A stretch of 35,144 nt of DNA from Bacillota bacterium (GCA_023403375.1 JAEYEN010000002.1:1-35144), one strand, 5' to 3'. Numbered from the stretch's first letter, positions 16,294 to 25,632 are shown. Made by a program: numbers and translations. Notes: a model not told the origin generated them from the sequence alone.

Positions 16294-16621
16294 TTTTATC
16301 TTCCCTTATAACTCTATCACGCAAACAACTATTTATCGTTTGAATTATTTTTTCGTATGCGGTTTTATTCCACCAGTTTTTATTAGGGTTTTGCTTTCCG
16401 TTAAATCTTGGAGAAAGCCATACTTCGTTGGTGTACGGCATATACGGGGCAATATCTTCGTTTACGGATATAATACAAGTATCTCCGCCGTCGGCGAACT
16501 CTATCGTGATAGCATTGTTACGCAAATTGCCCGTTTTTATAGGAGAAACGCTTTTAACCGCTTCGTATATCTCATAGCACATTTGGTTAAATTCTGGCGT
16601 TTCCATTGCTTTTTTTTTCAT
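16286..16621 (-). CDS. HK97 gp10-like head-tail/tail completion protein
   Basis: 111 residues. The text VKSVSPIKTGNLRNNAI matches the 'SPvdTGnLR-ns' signature of the HK97 gp10 family, which acts in tail completion. It overlaps the start codon region of the previous gene and the next gene, as in compact head-tail modules. Confidence 0.8.
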   Translation of the reverse strand: MKKKAMETPEFNQMCYEIYEAVKSVSPIKTGNLRNNAITIEFADGGDTCIISVNEDIAPYMPYTNEVWLSPRFNGKQNPNKNWWNKTAYEKIIQTINSCLRDRVIREDKND

Positions 16622-17007
16622 TATTTTAATTCCATAGGGTTTTCAACGCCTATTAAACGAATAATTTTCTCCGTTTGCGCCGTATCCTTAAAAAACCTTA
16701 ACGCCTGCCTGCTTTGTTCCGTTTCTATGTTTTCTATCGTCGCAACAATCTGATAAAGTTCTCCGCTTTGAATTGCGACGTAACCTTTTATAACAAAGTT
16801 TATTGACGAACGCGTTTTAATCGCCAGACTTTTACCTTCAAGCCAAAGGTTTCCGACTAACGTTCGATACTCTCTGCTTTTCGGGTCCAATATTCCGTAT
16901 GAAAACTTTTCCCCTGCGTCTGCGGTGGTTTTTGGCTGCCGAGAATAATATGTCCCCGTTAAATATTCGCCGTCTTTAATCGCGCAAATTTCACTTAAAA
17001 TGTCCAT
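16621..17007 (-). CDS. Head-tail connector/stopper candidate
   Basis: 128 residues beginning MDILSEICAIKDGEYLTGTY, rich in beta strands (KSLAIKTRSSINFVIKGYVA, ELYQIVATIENIETEQ). It lies between the adaptor-position gene and the gp10-like gene, where stopper proteins occur. The sequence alone does not identify it. Confidence 0.65.
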   Translation of the reverse strand: MDILSEICAIKDGEYLTGTYYSRQPKTTADAGEKFSYGILDPKSREYRTLVGNLWLEGKSLAIKTRSSINFVIKGYVAIQSGELYQIVATIENIETEQSRQALRFFKDTAQTEKIIRLIGVENPMELK

Positions 17008-17020
17008 TACTTTAACCCCG

Positions 17021-17443
17021 CTATTTTAACCCTGCATATAACAGACTGAACCCCACTTCGGGTATATCCTGTTCTAAAATCTCTTGCGCCGTGTCGCTAA
17101 AATATAAAAGACGTTTTTCTTTGTCTATCGAAAGCGAAAGGTCGCCCACGTTCTTCATATAGAAAAATTGTTCGAGCATTGCGTCAAAAATAATTTTTCT
17201 GCCCGTTTCGGTCGTCGCAACTATGCAATCTCTTTGCTTTTCGTCCGTTGTGTTTTCGTGTATTCTTCTATAAGTCAGCATAGAAACACGCTTCAAAAAG
17301 GCTTTAATGCCCGTCGACGCGTCTTTTGCCGCATTAGTCAAGTTTATCCCTAAATAATCTAAAACCGCTTTTTCCGTTAAAACATAATGCCCGCTTAAAT
17401 CGTCGTAAAACAAGTATTCGTCTGAATATGGCTTAATAAACAT
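17021..17443 (-). CDS. Head-tail adaptor/connector candidate
   Basis: 140 residues from ATG at 17443 (MFIKPYSDEYLFYDDLSGHY), with AAAAGGAG upstream that decides this start. It is mostly helical, starts like phage connector proteins, and lies immediately after the capsid gene, the position of the DNA-packaging adaptor. The family is not firmly recognised. Confidence 0.65.
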   Translation of the reverse strand: MFIKPYSDEYLFYDDLSGHYVLTEKAVLDYLGINLTNAAKDASTGIKAFLKRVSMLTYRRIHENTTDEKQRDCIVATTETGRKIIFDAMLEQFFYMKNVGDLSLSIDKEKRLLYFSDTAQEILEQDIPEVGFSLLYAGLK

Positions 17444-17563
17444 ATTGTTTTCTCCTTTTAAATAGTTGCGGGTTGTTACGTACAGCCCGCAAAAACGTGA
17501 GAACAAGAAAGTGTTTTGTGTGAGTGGTAAGGGGCTTTTTTACCGAAAACCCCTATGAAAACG

Positions 17564-19117
17564 TTATTCTGCCGCCGTAAGCGATTTAGATACAGCGTAA
17601 GTAATGCCCGCCGTATTGGTTTCGGTAACTTTTACGGTTGCATTCTGATAGCCGGTTGCGGAAATCAAAATAGTTGCCGCAGTACCCCTTTCAGTTACGA
17701 AAGAGTAAGTGCCGTCGCCGTTGTTGGCAACTGCCGCATAAGTACCGTCGTATTTTCTGACCGCAACGGACGCGTCGGTAATCTTCGCCGAACTGGTGCC
17801 CGTTACCGTAAGAGTTACGGTGTTTATAGTATCGGGAGCCGCTACGCCTATTCTCTGCAACGCCATTTCGGACACTTCGCCGTCCTGATATGCCGCTATC
17901 ATTTCTTCTACGTTTGCGGGAGAAGTAATGTCGGTAAACGTCGGAACAGGGTTAGTAAAGTCTGCTAAATCGTTATCGCTTTCAACGATGAACGCAACGG
18001 AAGACGGTCTGACGTTTTTAACACCCCAGCCCCAGTCGTTTCTGACAATAAAGCCGATAGAAGTCGTAGGCGCTTTGTCAATGTCGGTAACGGTTGAAGA
18101 CATACCGAAATAGGTACCTTCTGCGTTAGCAATATAAGCGACTATCTTGCTGAACTGCGTATATGCCGAACTGTCAAGGTTGAGTTCCGCTGCGGCGGTG
18201 TCCCAATATTCGTCGGGAATAACCTTAATATAAATACCGCTGTATTTACCTTCAATGTAATTGCCGAGAAGTTTTGTGCCGCTGTCGTCCAGATAGCCGT
18301 TTATTAAAATTTTCTGACCTATATCGGAGTTTATTATCGCCCCGTTATCTATGGTCATTAAATTGTCGTAGAACGACTGACGCATAACGTAAACGCTCTT
18401 TTCTCTGGGATAAGAAATAACGCCCGCCTTGTATTCGCCGCGAACGTTAGAGAGTTTAGATTTTAACTGATTCATAAGTTTTTGCATATAGCCTTTATCG
18501 GTGGTAGAAGACTTATACGCTATAATGTTGGAGTTGTTATGCGCTTTCGCAAACGCCATACCTGCGCCGATATGCGTTGCCATTATGTCTGCGTCCATTA
18601 AAAGACCGATAGCCATAGGTATATACTGAGTATACTGACCGAGAAGGTCCAACGACGAACCTATCATACGCATATTCACGCGGGAAATCTGCGCCGCTTC
18701 ATCGTATTCCTGCATAAATTTAAGGTCAAAGCCGTCAGTCTGAACGCCGTGCGGCAAGTTGCGGTTAAACGGCAAGTTATTGCCTTGCGTTCCGTTCGGA
18801 GTGTTGTCCGTAGGACAAAGCTGCGAACCCAAAGTTCTTTTAATTCTGGGGGGCATATAAAGCAGCGGGAAACGAATGAAACCAACGTTTTCGCTTTCTG
18901 CACCCACAGAAGTAACGCCCAAACCGTCAACAAACGCACGATTACTGAGGTTTACCATTAACCACTGATTCGCAAGTCTTCTCTGAACCGTTACGTCGCC
19001 TACAAGCGGATAATTACCGCTCGAACTATCTACTTTAAAAGGTGCTGCAACGTTTGCCGCTGCCTGTAAGTAGAGTGTGCTGTCGGGAATACCCGACGAA
19101 ATAATCATTTCTGCCAT
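17564..19117 (-). CDS. Major capsid protein with C-terminal Ig-like extension
   Basis: 517 residues. It follows the acidic scaffold candidate with a strong AAGGAG site. The body (about 1-430) shows a capsid-like pattern: phage-type N-terminus (MAEMIISSGIPDSTLYLQA), long helices (QTEYDEAAQ-like region, GLLMDADIMATHIGAG) and strand-rich end. Residues about 430-517 (TVTLTVTGTSSAKITDASVA, DGTYSFVTERGTAATILISA) form a separate Ig-like or peptidase-regulatory-like domain, such as those displayed on capsid surfaces to bind sugars or mucus. HK97 fold membership is inferred from position and length. Confidence 0.85.
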   Translation of the reverse strand: MAEMIISSGIPDSTLYLQAAANVAAPFKVDSSSGNYPLVGDVTVQRRLANQWLMVNLSNRAFVDGLGVTSVGAESENVGFIRFPLLYMPPRIKRTLGSQLCPTDNTPNGTQGNNLPFNRNLPHGVQTDGFDLKFMQEYDEAAQISRVNMRMIGSSLDLLGQYTQYIPMAIGLLMDADIMATHIGAGMAFAKAHNNSNIIAYKSSTTDKGYMQKLMNQLKSKLSNVRGEYKAGVISYPREKSVYVMRQSFYDNLMTIDNGAIINSDIGQKILINGYLDDSGTKLLGNYIEGKYSGIYIKVIPDEYWDTAAAELNLDSSAYTQFSKIVAYIANAEGTYFGMSSTVTDIDKAPTTSIGFIVRNDWGWGVKNVRPSSVAFIVESDNDLADFTNPVPTFTDITSPANVEEMIAAYQDGEVSEMALQRIGVAAPDTINTVTLTVTGTSSAKITDASVAVRKYDGTYAAVANNGDGTYSFVTERGTAATILISATGYQNATVKVTETNTAGITYAVSKSLTAAE

Positions 19118-19136
19118 TTTTTAATTTTCTCCTTTT

Positions 19137-19676
19137 TTATCTTTTAATTTTGTTTAATAAATTTCTTACGTCGGCTGCCGTCATTTTTTTGTTTTCAGCC
19201 GCCGCTTCTTCGCCCTGAAAAACTCCGTTCCCGAGTCCGTACGTTTTTTTCGCCGTTTCGTCTACTTCGTCCGCTTTGTCTTCCGCTTTTGAAAATTGCT
19301 CTTCGATACGCGAAAGTCTATCGGTAATCGCTTTTGCCCATTCGGGCATATCGTCACCCTTTTCCGCCTGTTCGATTTCTTCTTCTGGTTTTTCGTTGTC
19401 AACGGCTCTTTTCTCTGCTTCGTCCGTTTCTGCGTCTTTTTCAACTTCGTCAACGTCCTTGGCGATTTCTTCGCTTTCTTCCGAAACTTCTTCTTTTTTC
19501 TCGTCTTCGGTTTCTGCGCTTTCGGACTTGTTCTCTTCGATTTTGTCTATCTCTCTTTCGTCTTCGGCTTTATAAAGGTCTTGCATTTTTTCCTTTAATT
19601 TCGCCTTTTCTTCGTCGGAAAGATTTTCAATACCTTTGAGAATTTCGTCCAGTGTCAATTTTTTTGAACCAAACAT
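19137..19676 (-). CDS. Acidic scaffolding-protein candidate
   Basis: 179 residues, extremely charged, with Glu/Lys runs from about 40 to 115 that should form coiled coil. A helical C-terminus (MTAADVRNLLNKIKR) would suit capsid contact. The place directly ahead of the capsid gene is that of phage scaffolding proteins. It is the first gene past a double terminator, so it needs read-through or its own promoter; none was clearly seen. Confidence 0.75.
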   Translation of the reverse strand: MFGSKKLTLDEILKGIENLSDEEKAKLKEKMQDLYKAEDEREIDKIEENKSESAETEDEKKEEVSEESEEIAKDVDEVEKDAETDEAEKRAVDNEKPEEEIEQAEKGDDMPEWAKAITDRLSRIEEQFSKAEDKADEVDETAKKTYGLGNGVFQGEEAAAENKKMTAADVRNLLNKIKR

Positions 19677-19751
19677 TTTGATTTTTCTCCTTATATTTTT
19701 TTACTTGCAAGTGCTTTAAGCCTTTTTACGCCTTGCTCGGGGCAATAAAAA

Positions 19752-19822
19752 AGACCGAATGCGTCCATTCAGCCTTTTATTTTGGTATTAAAAAAGCACC
19801 GCCCGATTTTAGGTAGTGCTTT
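19752..19822 (-). terminator. Tandem terminators between the MuF cassette and the scaffold gene
   Basis: Two minus-strand hairpins. One at 19793-19822 has AAAGCAC and GTGCTTT arms. One at 19752-19775 has a 10-bp stem (AGGCTGAATG/CATTCGGTCT, two wobble pairs) and ends in a T-run. They lie between the small ORFs after the MuF gene and the scaffold gene, interrupting the head-gene operon. Confidence 0.8.
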
Positions 19823-19874
19823 ATTCTTTTTGTATTATTCAATTAAATTCAAATTGGCGACAACGAAATTTTCA

Positions 19875-20087
19875 TTAGTTTTGGTTATAAATTTGTATAT
19901 AGATTTTATCAAGAGCATTTGATTGCTCTGTCGGTTCATCGTTTACAAATCTTGAAACAATAAGGTAATTCAGTTCGTCAAAAAAAATTTCCCATTCCTT
20001 ACTTAAAAGATTGTTAAATTCTTTTTCTGTAAGTAATCGTCTTAATTTCCCTTTTTGTTCTTCTGTGATAACAAATTTATTCGTCAT
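19875..20087 (-). CDS. Small acidic ORF, candidate immunity/partner
   Basis: 70 residues (MTNKFVITEEQKGKLRRLLT), helical, acidic, with an AAAGAGAAAG-type upstream site. It follows the 59-residue Cys-rich ORF after the MuF gene and is closed by tandem terminators. The position suggests it belongs to the accessory cassette rather than the head module. No family was recognised. Confidence 0.65.
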   Translation of the reverse strand: MTNKFVITEEQKGKLRRLLTEKEFNNLLSKEWEIFFDELNYLIVSRFVNDEPTEQSNALDKIYIQIYNQN

Positions 20088-20185
20088 TGTTCTTTCTCTT
20101 TATCGGGTTACATTGAATTACCGCAAGCGTATCTGGGTTTATTGAAACTTTCACTCCTTTGTGTAATGCTTAATATTTTTTTCGT

Positions 20186-20365
20186 TTAGTCCAAATTGTG
20201 ATTTTTGCAATTCTTACAAACTTCTCTAAAATCTTCTTTTTGGGTAAACATCTCTGGTATTGCGGAAGGTTTTAGCATTTTATTTGCAACAAGACAAACA
20301 TCATAGCAATCGTCATCCGATATTTCCTTGTTAATTAACGGACAAATAATTCTATTTTCTCCCAT
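20186..20365 (-). CDS. Small Cys-rich (possible zinc-binding) ORF overlapping the MuF gene end
   Basis: 59 residues beginning MGENRIICPLINKEISDDDC. It has cysteines in the N-terminal half (ICP..., DDDCYDVC) and a C-terminal CKNCKNH pair, so a small zinc site is likely. Its ATG lies 14 bp inside the end of the MuF gene, so translation is coupled. Similar small Cys proteins beside phage toxin-like domains are familiar to me but not named. A partner or immunity function is inference. Confidence 0.75.
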   Translation of the reverse strand: MGENRIICPLINKEISDDDCYDVCLVANKMLKPSAIPEMFTQKEDFREVCKNCKNHNLD

Positions 20366-21914
20366 TTGTCAATACTTCCTTAATAATCGTCTTTATAGTG
20401 TCGTCAAATTCGTCTTTCTTAAACGCTGTAACAATCGTTTTTTCCTTAAAATCCACACAAACAGCACCTTCTGTTGAGTAAAAGATTTCTCGCTGTCCTT
20501 TTCGCTGTTTTAATGAGAAAAGAATATTGTTGGTAAACCCGATTGCTTCTTCTTTGCTAATGCCTCTTTGGTGGTCAACAACATTTATGTGTTTATCTCT
20601 AAAAAAAACATCTTGAATATCTGGTTTTTTTGCGTCAAGAATAGGCGTGCCTTTTACCCCAGTGCTTTTTATCTTTTCCACAACCAAATATTGCTTAAAT
20701 TCAATTTTTGTTTCTGGGTTGTCTTGCCTATAATTTTTGAAAGCGTGTAGTTTTGCAAATTCTTCTTTATTATTATACTTCAATTCTTTGAATTTTGCAA
20801 GGTTAGGCGGCATATTTTCCTTGCCGATTATCTTTGCCCATTCGTTATATTGAAAATAATCTTTTTCTTCCGCCAAAACTTGAACTCTCGACGGATAATA
20901 CGCACGATTATGCTTTTTTGAAAATTCTATGTATTCTTTATTAGCAATTATGGCGTTTTGTCTTGCTTTTTTATATTCTCTTTCGTCTAAGCCTTTATTT
21001 TCTATCGCCTTTATTTGCCACTTACGAACATTGCGTTCTAACTCTCTTTGTCTTAAAGTTATCGCGTATTCCCTTTTTTCCTGCTTCTTATCCGGTTCGG
21101 GAAAACGATAGCCCGATTTATACGGAATAAGAAAATGCCTGCAATTAAAACCTAAAAGACCGTTTTTGTAACGTTTCCCTTTCTTCGTTGTGTACCAGAT
21201 TTCAGTTGCCCTTTCCAAAGGAACAAAGTTTCGCCCGTCATCGGTTTTTCCGCTTGTTCCGTCTAACGAATATACTTTACCTTGAAATGGTGCGCAACGT
21301 TCTGAGCAATCGGAATGAGTGCTTGCGATAACAAGCCTGTTGCCGCTGTTTTTAAGGTCTTCTATCTGTGTATTGTGTTCCGCGTATCGCACTTCCATTT
21401 CTGCACGATTACGCAAAGAATTTCTGCCGCTTATATCGTCGGGGTCTTTCGCTTCTTGCCGTATCAGATTATCTAAAATCGGTCTTGCTTTCTTTTTCAA
21501 ATAATCTTGCATATACGCCTGTGTAGGCACGCCCGAAACAACAATTTTTTGCGGCAACGGAATATTATATCCGACGTTCCTTGTTTTATTATACGCTTCT
21601 TTTCGCTCTGACAAACTTTTATTCTTGTCAGCCATAACCATAACGGCAAGCAAAGCGGCGACGTTTCCGTCAAATAACGTTCGTATTTGCCCGTATTGCT
21701 TGTTATAAAATACAAGCAAACTTTTTATCGCCGCTTCTCTTAACTCTTTTATTTTAACCCTTTTCAGCGCTTCGATTATAACTTTGCGTATAATCAAATC
21801 CAACTGCGGTTTTGCCGTTTGTTTTAAGTATTCTTCTTTAACGATTTTGCGTATTTTCGTTTCCGCTTCTTCCAATGCCAGCGCTTGGTAATTCAGCGGC
21901 GTTTTCGCTATCAT
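20352..21914 (-). CDS. MuF/SPP1 gp7-type minor head protein with C-terminal nuclease-toxin-like domain
   Basis: 520 residues. The minor-capsid part is clear at 198-265: STHSDCSERCAPFQGKVYS, then NGLLGFNCRHFLIPYKSG, the family's Cys/His pattern. Residues about 270-400 are a helical linker. Residues about 405-520 form a separate domain (LVVEKIKSTGVKGTPILD, DVFFRDKHINVVDHQRGIS, IVTAFKKDEFDDTIKTIIKE). The DH and TAFK features resemble the phage Barnase/EndoU/ColicinE5-RelE-like (PBECR) nuclease group that is often fused to MuF proteins as a polymorphic toxin. It overlaps the portal gene by 77 bp. Confidence 0.85.
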   Translation of the reverse strand: MIAKTPLNYQALALEEAETKIRKIVKEEYLKQTAKPQLDLIIRKVIIEALKRVKIKELREAAIKSLLVFYNKQYGQIRTLFDGNVAALLAVMVMADKNKSLSERKEAYNKTRNVGYNIPLPQKIVVSGVPTQAYMQDYLKKKARPILDNLIRQEAKDPDDISGRNSLRNRAEMEVRYAEHNTQIEDLKNSGNRLVIASTHSDCSERCAPFQGKVYSLDGTSGKTDDGRNFVPLERATEIWYTTKKGKRYKNGLLGFNCRHFLIPYKSGYRFPEPDKKQEKREYAITLRQRELERNVRKWQIKAIENKGLDEREYKKARQNAIIANKEYIEFSKKHNRAYYPSRVQVLAEEKDYFQYNEWAKIIGKENMPPNLAKFKELKYNNKEEFAKLHAFKNYRQDNPETKIEFKQYLVVEKIKSTGVKGTPILDAKKPDIQDVFFRDKHINVVDHQRGISKEEAIGFTNNILFSLKQRKGQREIFYSTEGAVCVDFKEKTIVTAFKKDEFDDTIKTIIKEVLTNGRK

Positions 21915-23484
21915 CTATAAACTCTCCGAAATAATCTTTATCGTTAAACGTGGTATTCTCTTCCGCTTTGAGTTTTTCCAGATACTCCTGCGTTTCTTGG
22001 TTTGAAATGTCGTTAATTTGCTGTACGGCTGTTTCTTTCGGCGTTAAGCCTGCCGCAAAGTTCTGCCTTATGTTATCATCCCTTAACAATTTATTGCCGA
22101 TATAATCGCTTAATTTAACGCTTATTCTACCCGTATATTCTTTGCCCGCGTCTTTGTACATTTGATATAAAACTTCGTTTAACATTCGGTCTAATACGGG
22201 CGATAAGATTTTATGTATGCTCTGTATCGTCCCGCGCGTTAAATTTTCTTCACTCGTAACTTCCGTGGCGGTTTTCTGAGAATTATCCGAAAGAAAAGGA
22301 AAAACGGACGACGGCGCAAAGCCGCAATGAGAAACAATCTGCCGCAAGTAAATTTCCAACATTCCCTTATACGCTTCGCTTCGTATCTCAAATTGTACGG
22401 CCTGCGGCGGAAAATCTTTATCCCTTTCGGTAGCGACATACACAAAACTGTCGTCATCGTCGTTTTGCATATCTGTTCTCGCCATTATTCTGTCGGATAA
22501 ACTTTCGGTAGTAACGTTATATCCTTTATTTGCAAAATCACGGCGTATTGTTTCCAGATAACGTTTTGGAACCAATAGTTTCCCTTTACCTATAATAACG
22601 TCGGTAAGAGAACCGCTAAATACAACGTCTACACTCCATAACAAATCTAAAACGCCGTATAAAAGCGGGTCGCCCATAGAAAGACCGGGCACGCAAGAAT
22701 TTTTTGCCGTGAGCGTTGCAAGCCAACACCCCAGCCCGTCCCTGAAAGGCAAGCGCTCTTCTTTGTTTACCTTAATTCCTTTTGCCCTTAACACGCTTTT
22801 AACTTCTTCCGGCAAGTCTGCTTCCGCTATTCCCTCAGTCGATATTGCAGGTAAAATTTCTTGACCCGCTATACCCGACTTAACGTGAACTTTGTATTTT
22901 ACATAAGCGCCTTTACGCTTAAAATACCGCTCTTCTACAAGCCAGAACGAGTTATGAACAGCGTTTCCGAAATTCATCTGAAACAACAAAGAATTGAATA
23001 TAGTTATTCTTATAACGTTGCCGCAATCGTCCGTCGTCGCATAGTACCTGTCTACACGCTCCGACACGGGAACGCAACGCCCGAAACTGTCTTTATTGAG
23101 TTTAATTATCGTCGTTCCCGCCATAAGGTCGTCGATAACGCCTTCGTAAAACCTGTCAAAGCCGACAGACGGCGCCCATATATCCGAAAGCCTTTTGCTG
23201 TCCGAATCGTCCCCTTCGAACATAACTTTATCGCCTTTAATTAAATGCACTGCGGTCTTTTTTATAGTGTGCCCCACGTTCATTTTAAGACCGCTGTTTA
23301 CTACTCCGTCCGCCGCTCCCGACATATATGCCAAACACGGTCTTATAACCGTATTCATATAATTGATGAAAAATGGGTCTAACCCCGTATAATATTGTGA
23401 ACAATTAACAAAATTCGACGGTGGTTTTCTCCACGTTAAATTAAGATAATCTTCCACAATCTTAGGTGTTTGAAAACTGCTCAT
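21838..23484 (-). CDS. Portal protein (SPP1 Gp6-like)
   Basis: 548 residues, directly after the large terminase and before the MuF gene, the usual portal position. It has a long helical region (NLTRGTIQSIHKILSPVLDR), the KTATEVTSEE segment typical of portal proteins (about 430), and an acidic C-terminal tail (FNDKDYFGEFIDDSENAAEL). The portal ring is the DNA channel of the head. Confidence 0.88.
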   Translation of the reverse strand: MSSFQTPKIVEDYLNLTWRKPPSNFVNCSQYYTGLDPFFINYMNTVIRPCLAYMSGAADGVVNSGLKMNVGHTIKKTAVHLIKGDKVMFEGDDSDSKRLSDIWAPSVGFDRFYEGVIDDLMAGTTIIKLNKDSFGRCVPVSERVDRYYATTDDCGNVIRITIFNSLLFQMNFGNAVHNSFWLVEERYFKRKGAYVKYKVHVKSGIAGQEILPAISTEGIAEADLPEEVKSVLRAKGIKVNKEERLPFRDGLGCWLATLTAKNSCVPGLSMGDPLLYGVLDLLWSVDVVFSGSLTDVIIGKGKLLVPKRYLETIRRDFANKGYNVTTESLSDRIMARTDMQNDDDDSFVYVATERDKDFPPQAVQFEIRSEAYKGMLEIYLRQIVSHCGFAPSSVFPFLSDNSQKTATEVTSEENLTRGTIQSIHKILSPVLDRMLNEVLYQMYKDAGKEYTGRISVKLSDYIGNKLLRDDNIRQNFAAGLTPKETAVQQINDISNQETQEYLEKLKAEENTTFNDKDYFGEFIDDSENAAELPSAGIGRSGNENTQNR

Positions 23485-23502
23485 TGTATCTTTTATTATC
23501 TC

Positions 23503-24942
23503 CTATAAGAAATTATAATAATATTCGTAAGTCGCGTATTTATCCGCGTCTATCGTATGGTCGCTTTGTCCTTCGGGAATTTCGTTGTTTTCGTCCCGTG
23601 CAAAACTCTCCATTTCTTTAATGCTTATCTGATTGGACGGCGTATCTAATATTCGCAACATACCGCTTCTGTAACTGTTTACTAATCTTGCTATATCTCG
23701 CTCGATATCCTTGTCTGTTACCGGTTTACATAACCAACGCGTCGCCTTTTCAAATTCCAGCATTAAATCCTGCGTCAATGCAGCACCGTCAAAACACCAA
23801 CGCTCGTGTAAATGGTCGGGAATATTCACTCCTATATCCGCCATTTCCTTTATAAAGTCCTTAAACCATTCCACAATCAATTCGACTTGGTCTGTGTGCG
23901 AAATGCCTTTATTAGCCGTTTTTCGCCTGTATTCTCTGATATCCAAATAAAACGTGCCCAATTTTATAAGCAACCCGTCGGGATAAAGCCCCCACGCACT
24001 GATTGCTGTCGCGTCGTTTTTCAGCCCGCTGTCTACACCGTAAAACATAAAATACGGTTGATAACCTAAATTATTGATTATGCGTTGTTGCAGTTCGCTG
24101 ACAGAGATTAAATGTTTCTTCCTGTCAAAAGACCAGATTACAAGCCCTTCTAAACTTACAACTTCGCCGCCGTACCAATACGCATAATGTATCGGGTCTT
24201 CTTTCTTCATTTTAAGAATGTCGGCAATTACAACGGGGTCTAAAAGGTCCGCAATGTCTTCCCACGTGGAATGAATTATAGTCGCGCCGCTGTTAGCCCT
24301 GTTTGGGAAATAAATATTCGCCCACGCGCTCATTGACGGTGGCGGATTGTATCGACACACAAATTTTGAATGCTCGTCCATAAAACGTAAAGCCGTGGAC
24401 CTTAACGCTTCTATATACTCTTGACCGTCGGGCTCGTTTGCTTCTTCCATCATAACTCGTTTTAACTTACCGCTCGGCGGAAATTGACCTTTTGTACGAT
24501 TTATGTCTTTGTTTATCGCAAAAAATTGAATAACGTTGCCGGTATAATTGTGTTTTATCTCAAACGGACTTGTGGTTATCTTAAAATCCGTATCCGCCCT
24601 GTTAGATAAGGTAAAACCTTGATTATGCAACGTTGCCGACATAGACTGAAAAATAGTTCTTCTGATAGTATTGTCTTCTGAACGGCAATACCAGATATCC
24701 CCGCGCTCTTTACTTACTAAATCGGGAATGCTCGCCAATTCGTCGTTTAAGGTTTTACCGGAAATACGCCCGCCTTTACAAATTATTTCTTTAACACCTA
24801 AATCCCGTGCGCTTACTTCTAAACCTTTATATAACTTTCTTCTTATCTCCGATTTATATTCCGTTGTAAAACGCTTCGCTTCTTCTTTTGTCCAGTTAGG
24901 CAAAAATAAAGGCTTAAATATATTAGGTATCGTTATTTTCAT
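23503..24942 (-). CDS. Terminase large subunit (TerL)
   Basis: 479 residues from ATG at 24942 (MKITIPNIFKPLFLPN); a reading from 24972 is possible but lacks a better start. The ATPase half has a Walker A motif GGRISGKT (57-64) and Walker B VMMEEANE (163-170). The nuclease half has GVDSGLKNDATAISAWG, WCFDGAALTQ and SDHTIDADKYATYEYY, which fit the RNase-H-like acidic residues. The PBSX/XtmB-like class is suggested. It overlaps the end of the small subunit gene. Confidence 0.93.
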   Translation of the reverse strand: MKITIPNIFKPLFLPNWTKEEAKRFTTEYKSEIRRKLYKGLEVSARDLGVKEIICKGGRISGKTLNDELASIPDLVSKERGDIWYCRSEDNTIRRTIFQSMSATLHNQGFTLSNRADTDFKITTSPFEIKHNYTGNVIQFFAINKDINRTKGQFPPSGKLKRVMMEEANEPDGQEYIEALRSTALRFMDEHSKFVCRYNPPPSMSAWANIYFPNRANSGATIIHSTWEDIADLLDPVVIADILKMKKEDPIHYAYWYGGEVVSLEGLVIWSFDRKKHLISVSELQQRIINNLGYQPYFMFYGVDSGLKNDATAISAWGLYPDGLLIKLGTFYLDIREYRRKTANKGISHTDQVELIVEWFKDFIKEMADIGVNIPDHLHERWCFDGAALTQDLMLEFEKATRWLCKPVTDKDIERDIARLVNSYRSGMLRILDTPSNQISIKEMESFARDENNEIPEGQSDHTIDADKYATYEYYYNFL

Positions 24943-25348
24943 CTTTATTGATTGACGTATCGGTAAAAACAAACTCTATCTTTGTACTATTCGCTTCCGA
25001 ACTACCGAACGTGTTGTTTTTCTCTCGTTCTATATATAGGTCGGCAAAACTCTTAAATGCGGTTACACAGTCCTTAAAAGACGCTCTCTTCATTTTTTCT
25101 TTAAGACCGTTCAATAACTCGTTCATTAAACTTTGTACGTTTCTTTTTTTACTTTCAATGTAGGAAATCATAGATAATGTGGTTTCAATATCTGCATTTT
25201 TGAAACTATCGGAAATCTTATCCGAACTCAATATCTTTGATATTGCAGTATGCGAAACGTTGAAACTTTTAGCGAGATTACTTTTACTTTCGCCGTTAAT
25301 GTATCTCGCAACGATTTCCTTTTTTTGTACGGCTGTTAACCTTGGCAC
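24923..25348 (-). CDS. Terminase small subunit (TerS)
   Basis: 141 residues. An N-terminal helix-turn-helix (ESKSNLAKSFNVSHTAISKI, about 19-38) for DNA recognition is followed by helical oligomerisation segments and a flexible acidic tail. It lies directly upstream of, and overlaps, the large subunit. Confidence 0.88.
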   Translation of the reverse strand: MPRLTAVQKKEIVARYINGESKSNLAKSFNVSHTAISKILSSDKISDSFKNADIETTLSMISYIESKKRNVQSLMNELLNGLKEKMKRASFKDCVTAFKSFADLYIEREKNNTFGSSEANSTKIEFVFTDTSINKDENNDT

Positions 25349-25599
25349 GCCCGCTCCTTATCCTCTAATATACTTATCTGTGCGTTTAGACACTCAACGA
25401 TAGAACAATACGCGTTAAATTGTTCCATTCTCAGTCTTTTCAAGGCAAAACTCTCTCCCTTCCCTTTTTCAGACATTATGTATTTTTGTAACTCTGTGCC
25501 CTTTTCGGTTATTTCTTTAAGTTCTTTCTTTATGTCGGTAAGGGTTACTTCCTTAACTTCGTCTTTTACTACCTTAAATTCCTTTTTCTTGTTTTCCAT
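25336..25599 (-). CDS. Small helical phage protein upstream of terminase
   Basis: 87 residues from ATG at 25599 (MENKKKEFKVVKDEVKEV) with a strong AAGGAG. Its helices are charged, and it overlaps the start of the small terminase gene. It is the first gene past a terminator that closes the accessory block. Proteins of this size and position are common in Firmicutes prophages, with no known role. Confidence 0.7.
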   Translation of the reverse strand: MENKKKEFKVVKDEVKEVTLTDIKKELKEITEKGTELQKYIMSEKGKGESFALKRLRMEQFNAYCSIVECLNAQISILEDKERACQG

Positions 25600-25632
25600 T
25601 TTTTTAATCTCCTTGTTTTTTGATATAAAAAA

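Noticed and set aside
19276..19639. Several long plus-strand open frames opposite the scaffold gene
   Set aside because: They arise because the Glu/Lys-rich minus-strand sequence reads as Ser/Phe/Leu-rich open frames on the other strand. No ribosome-binding site or family signal was found.
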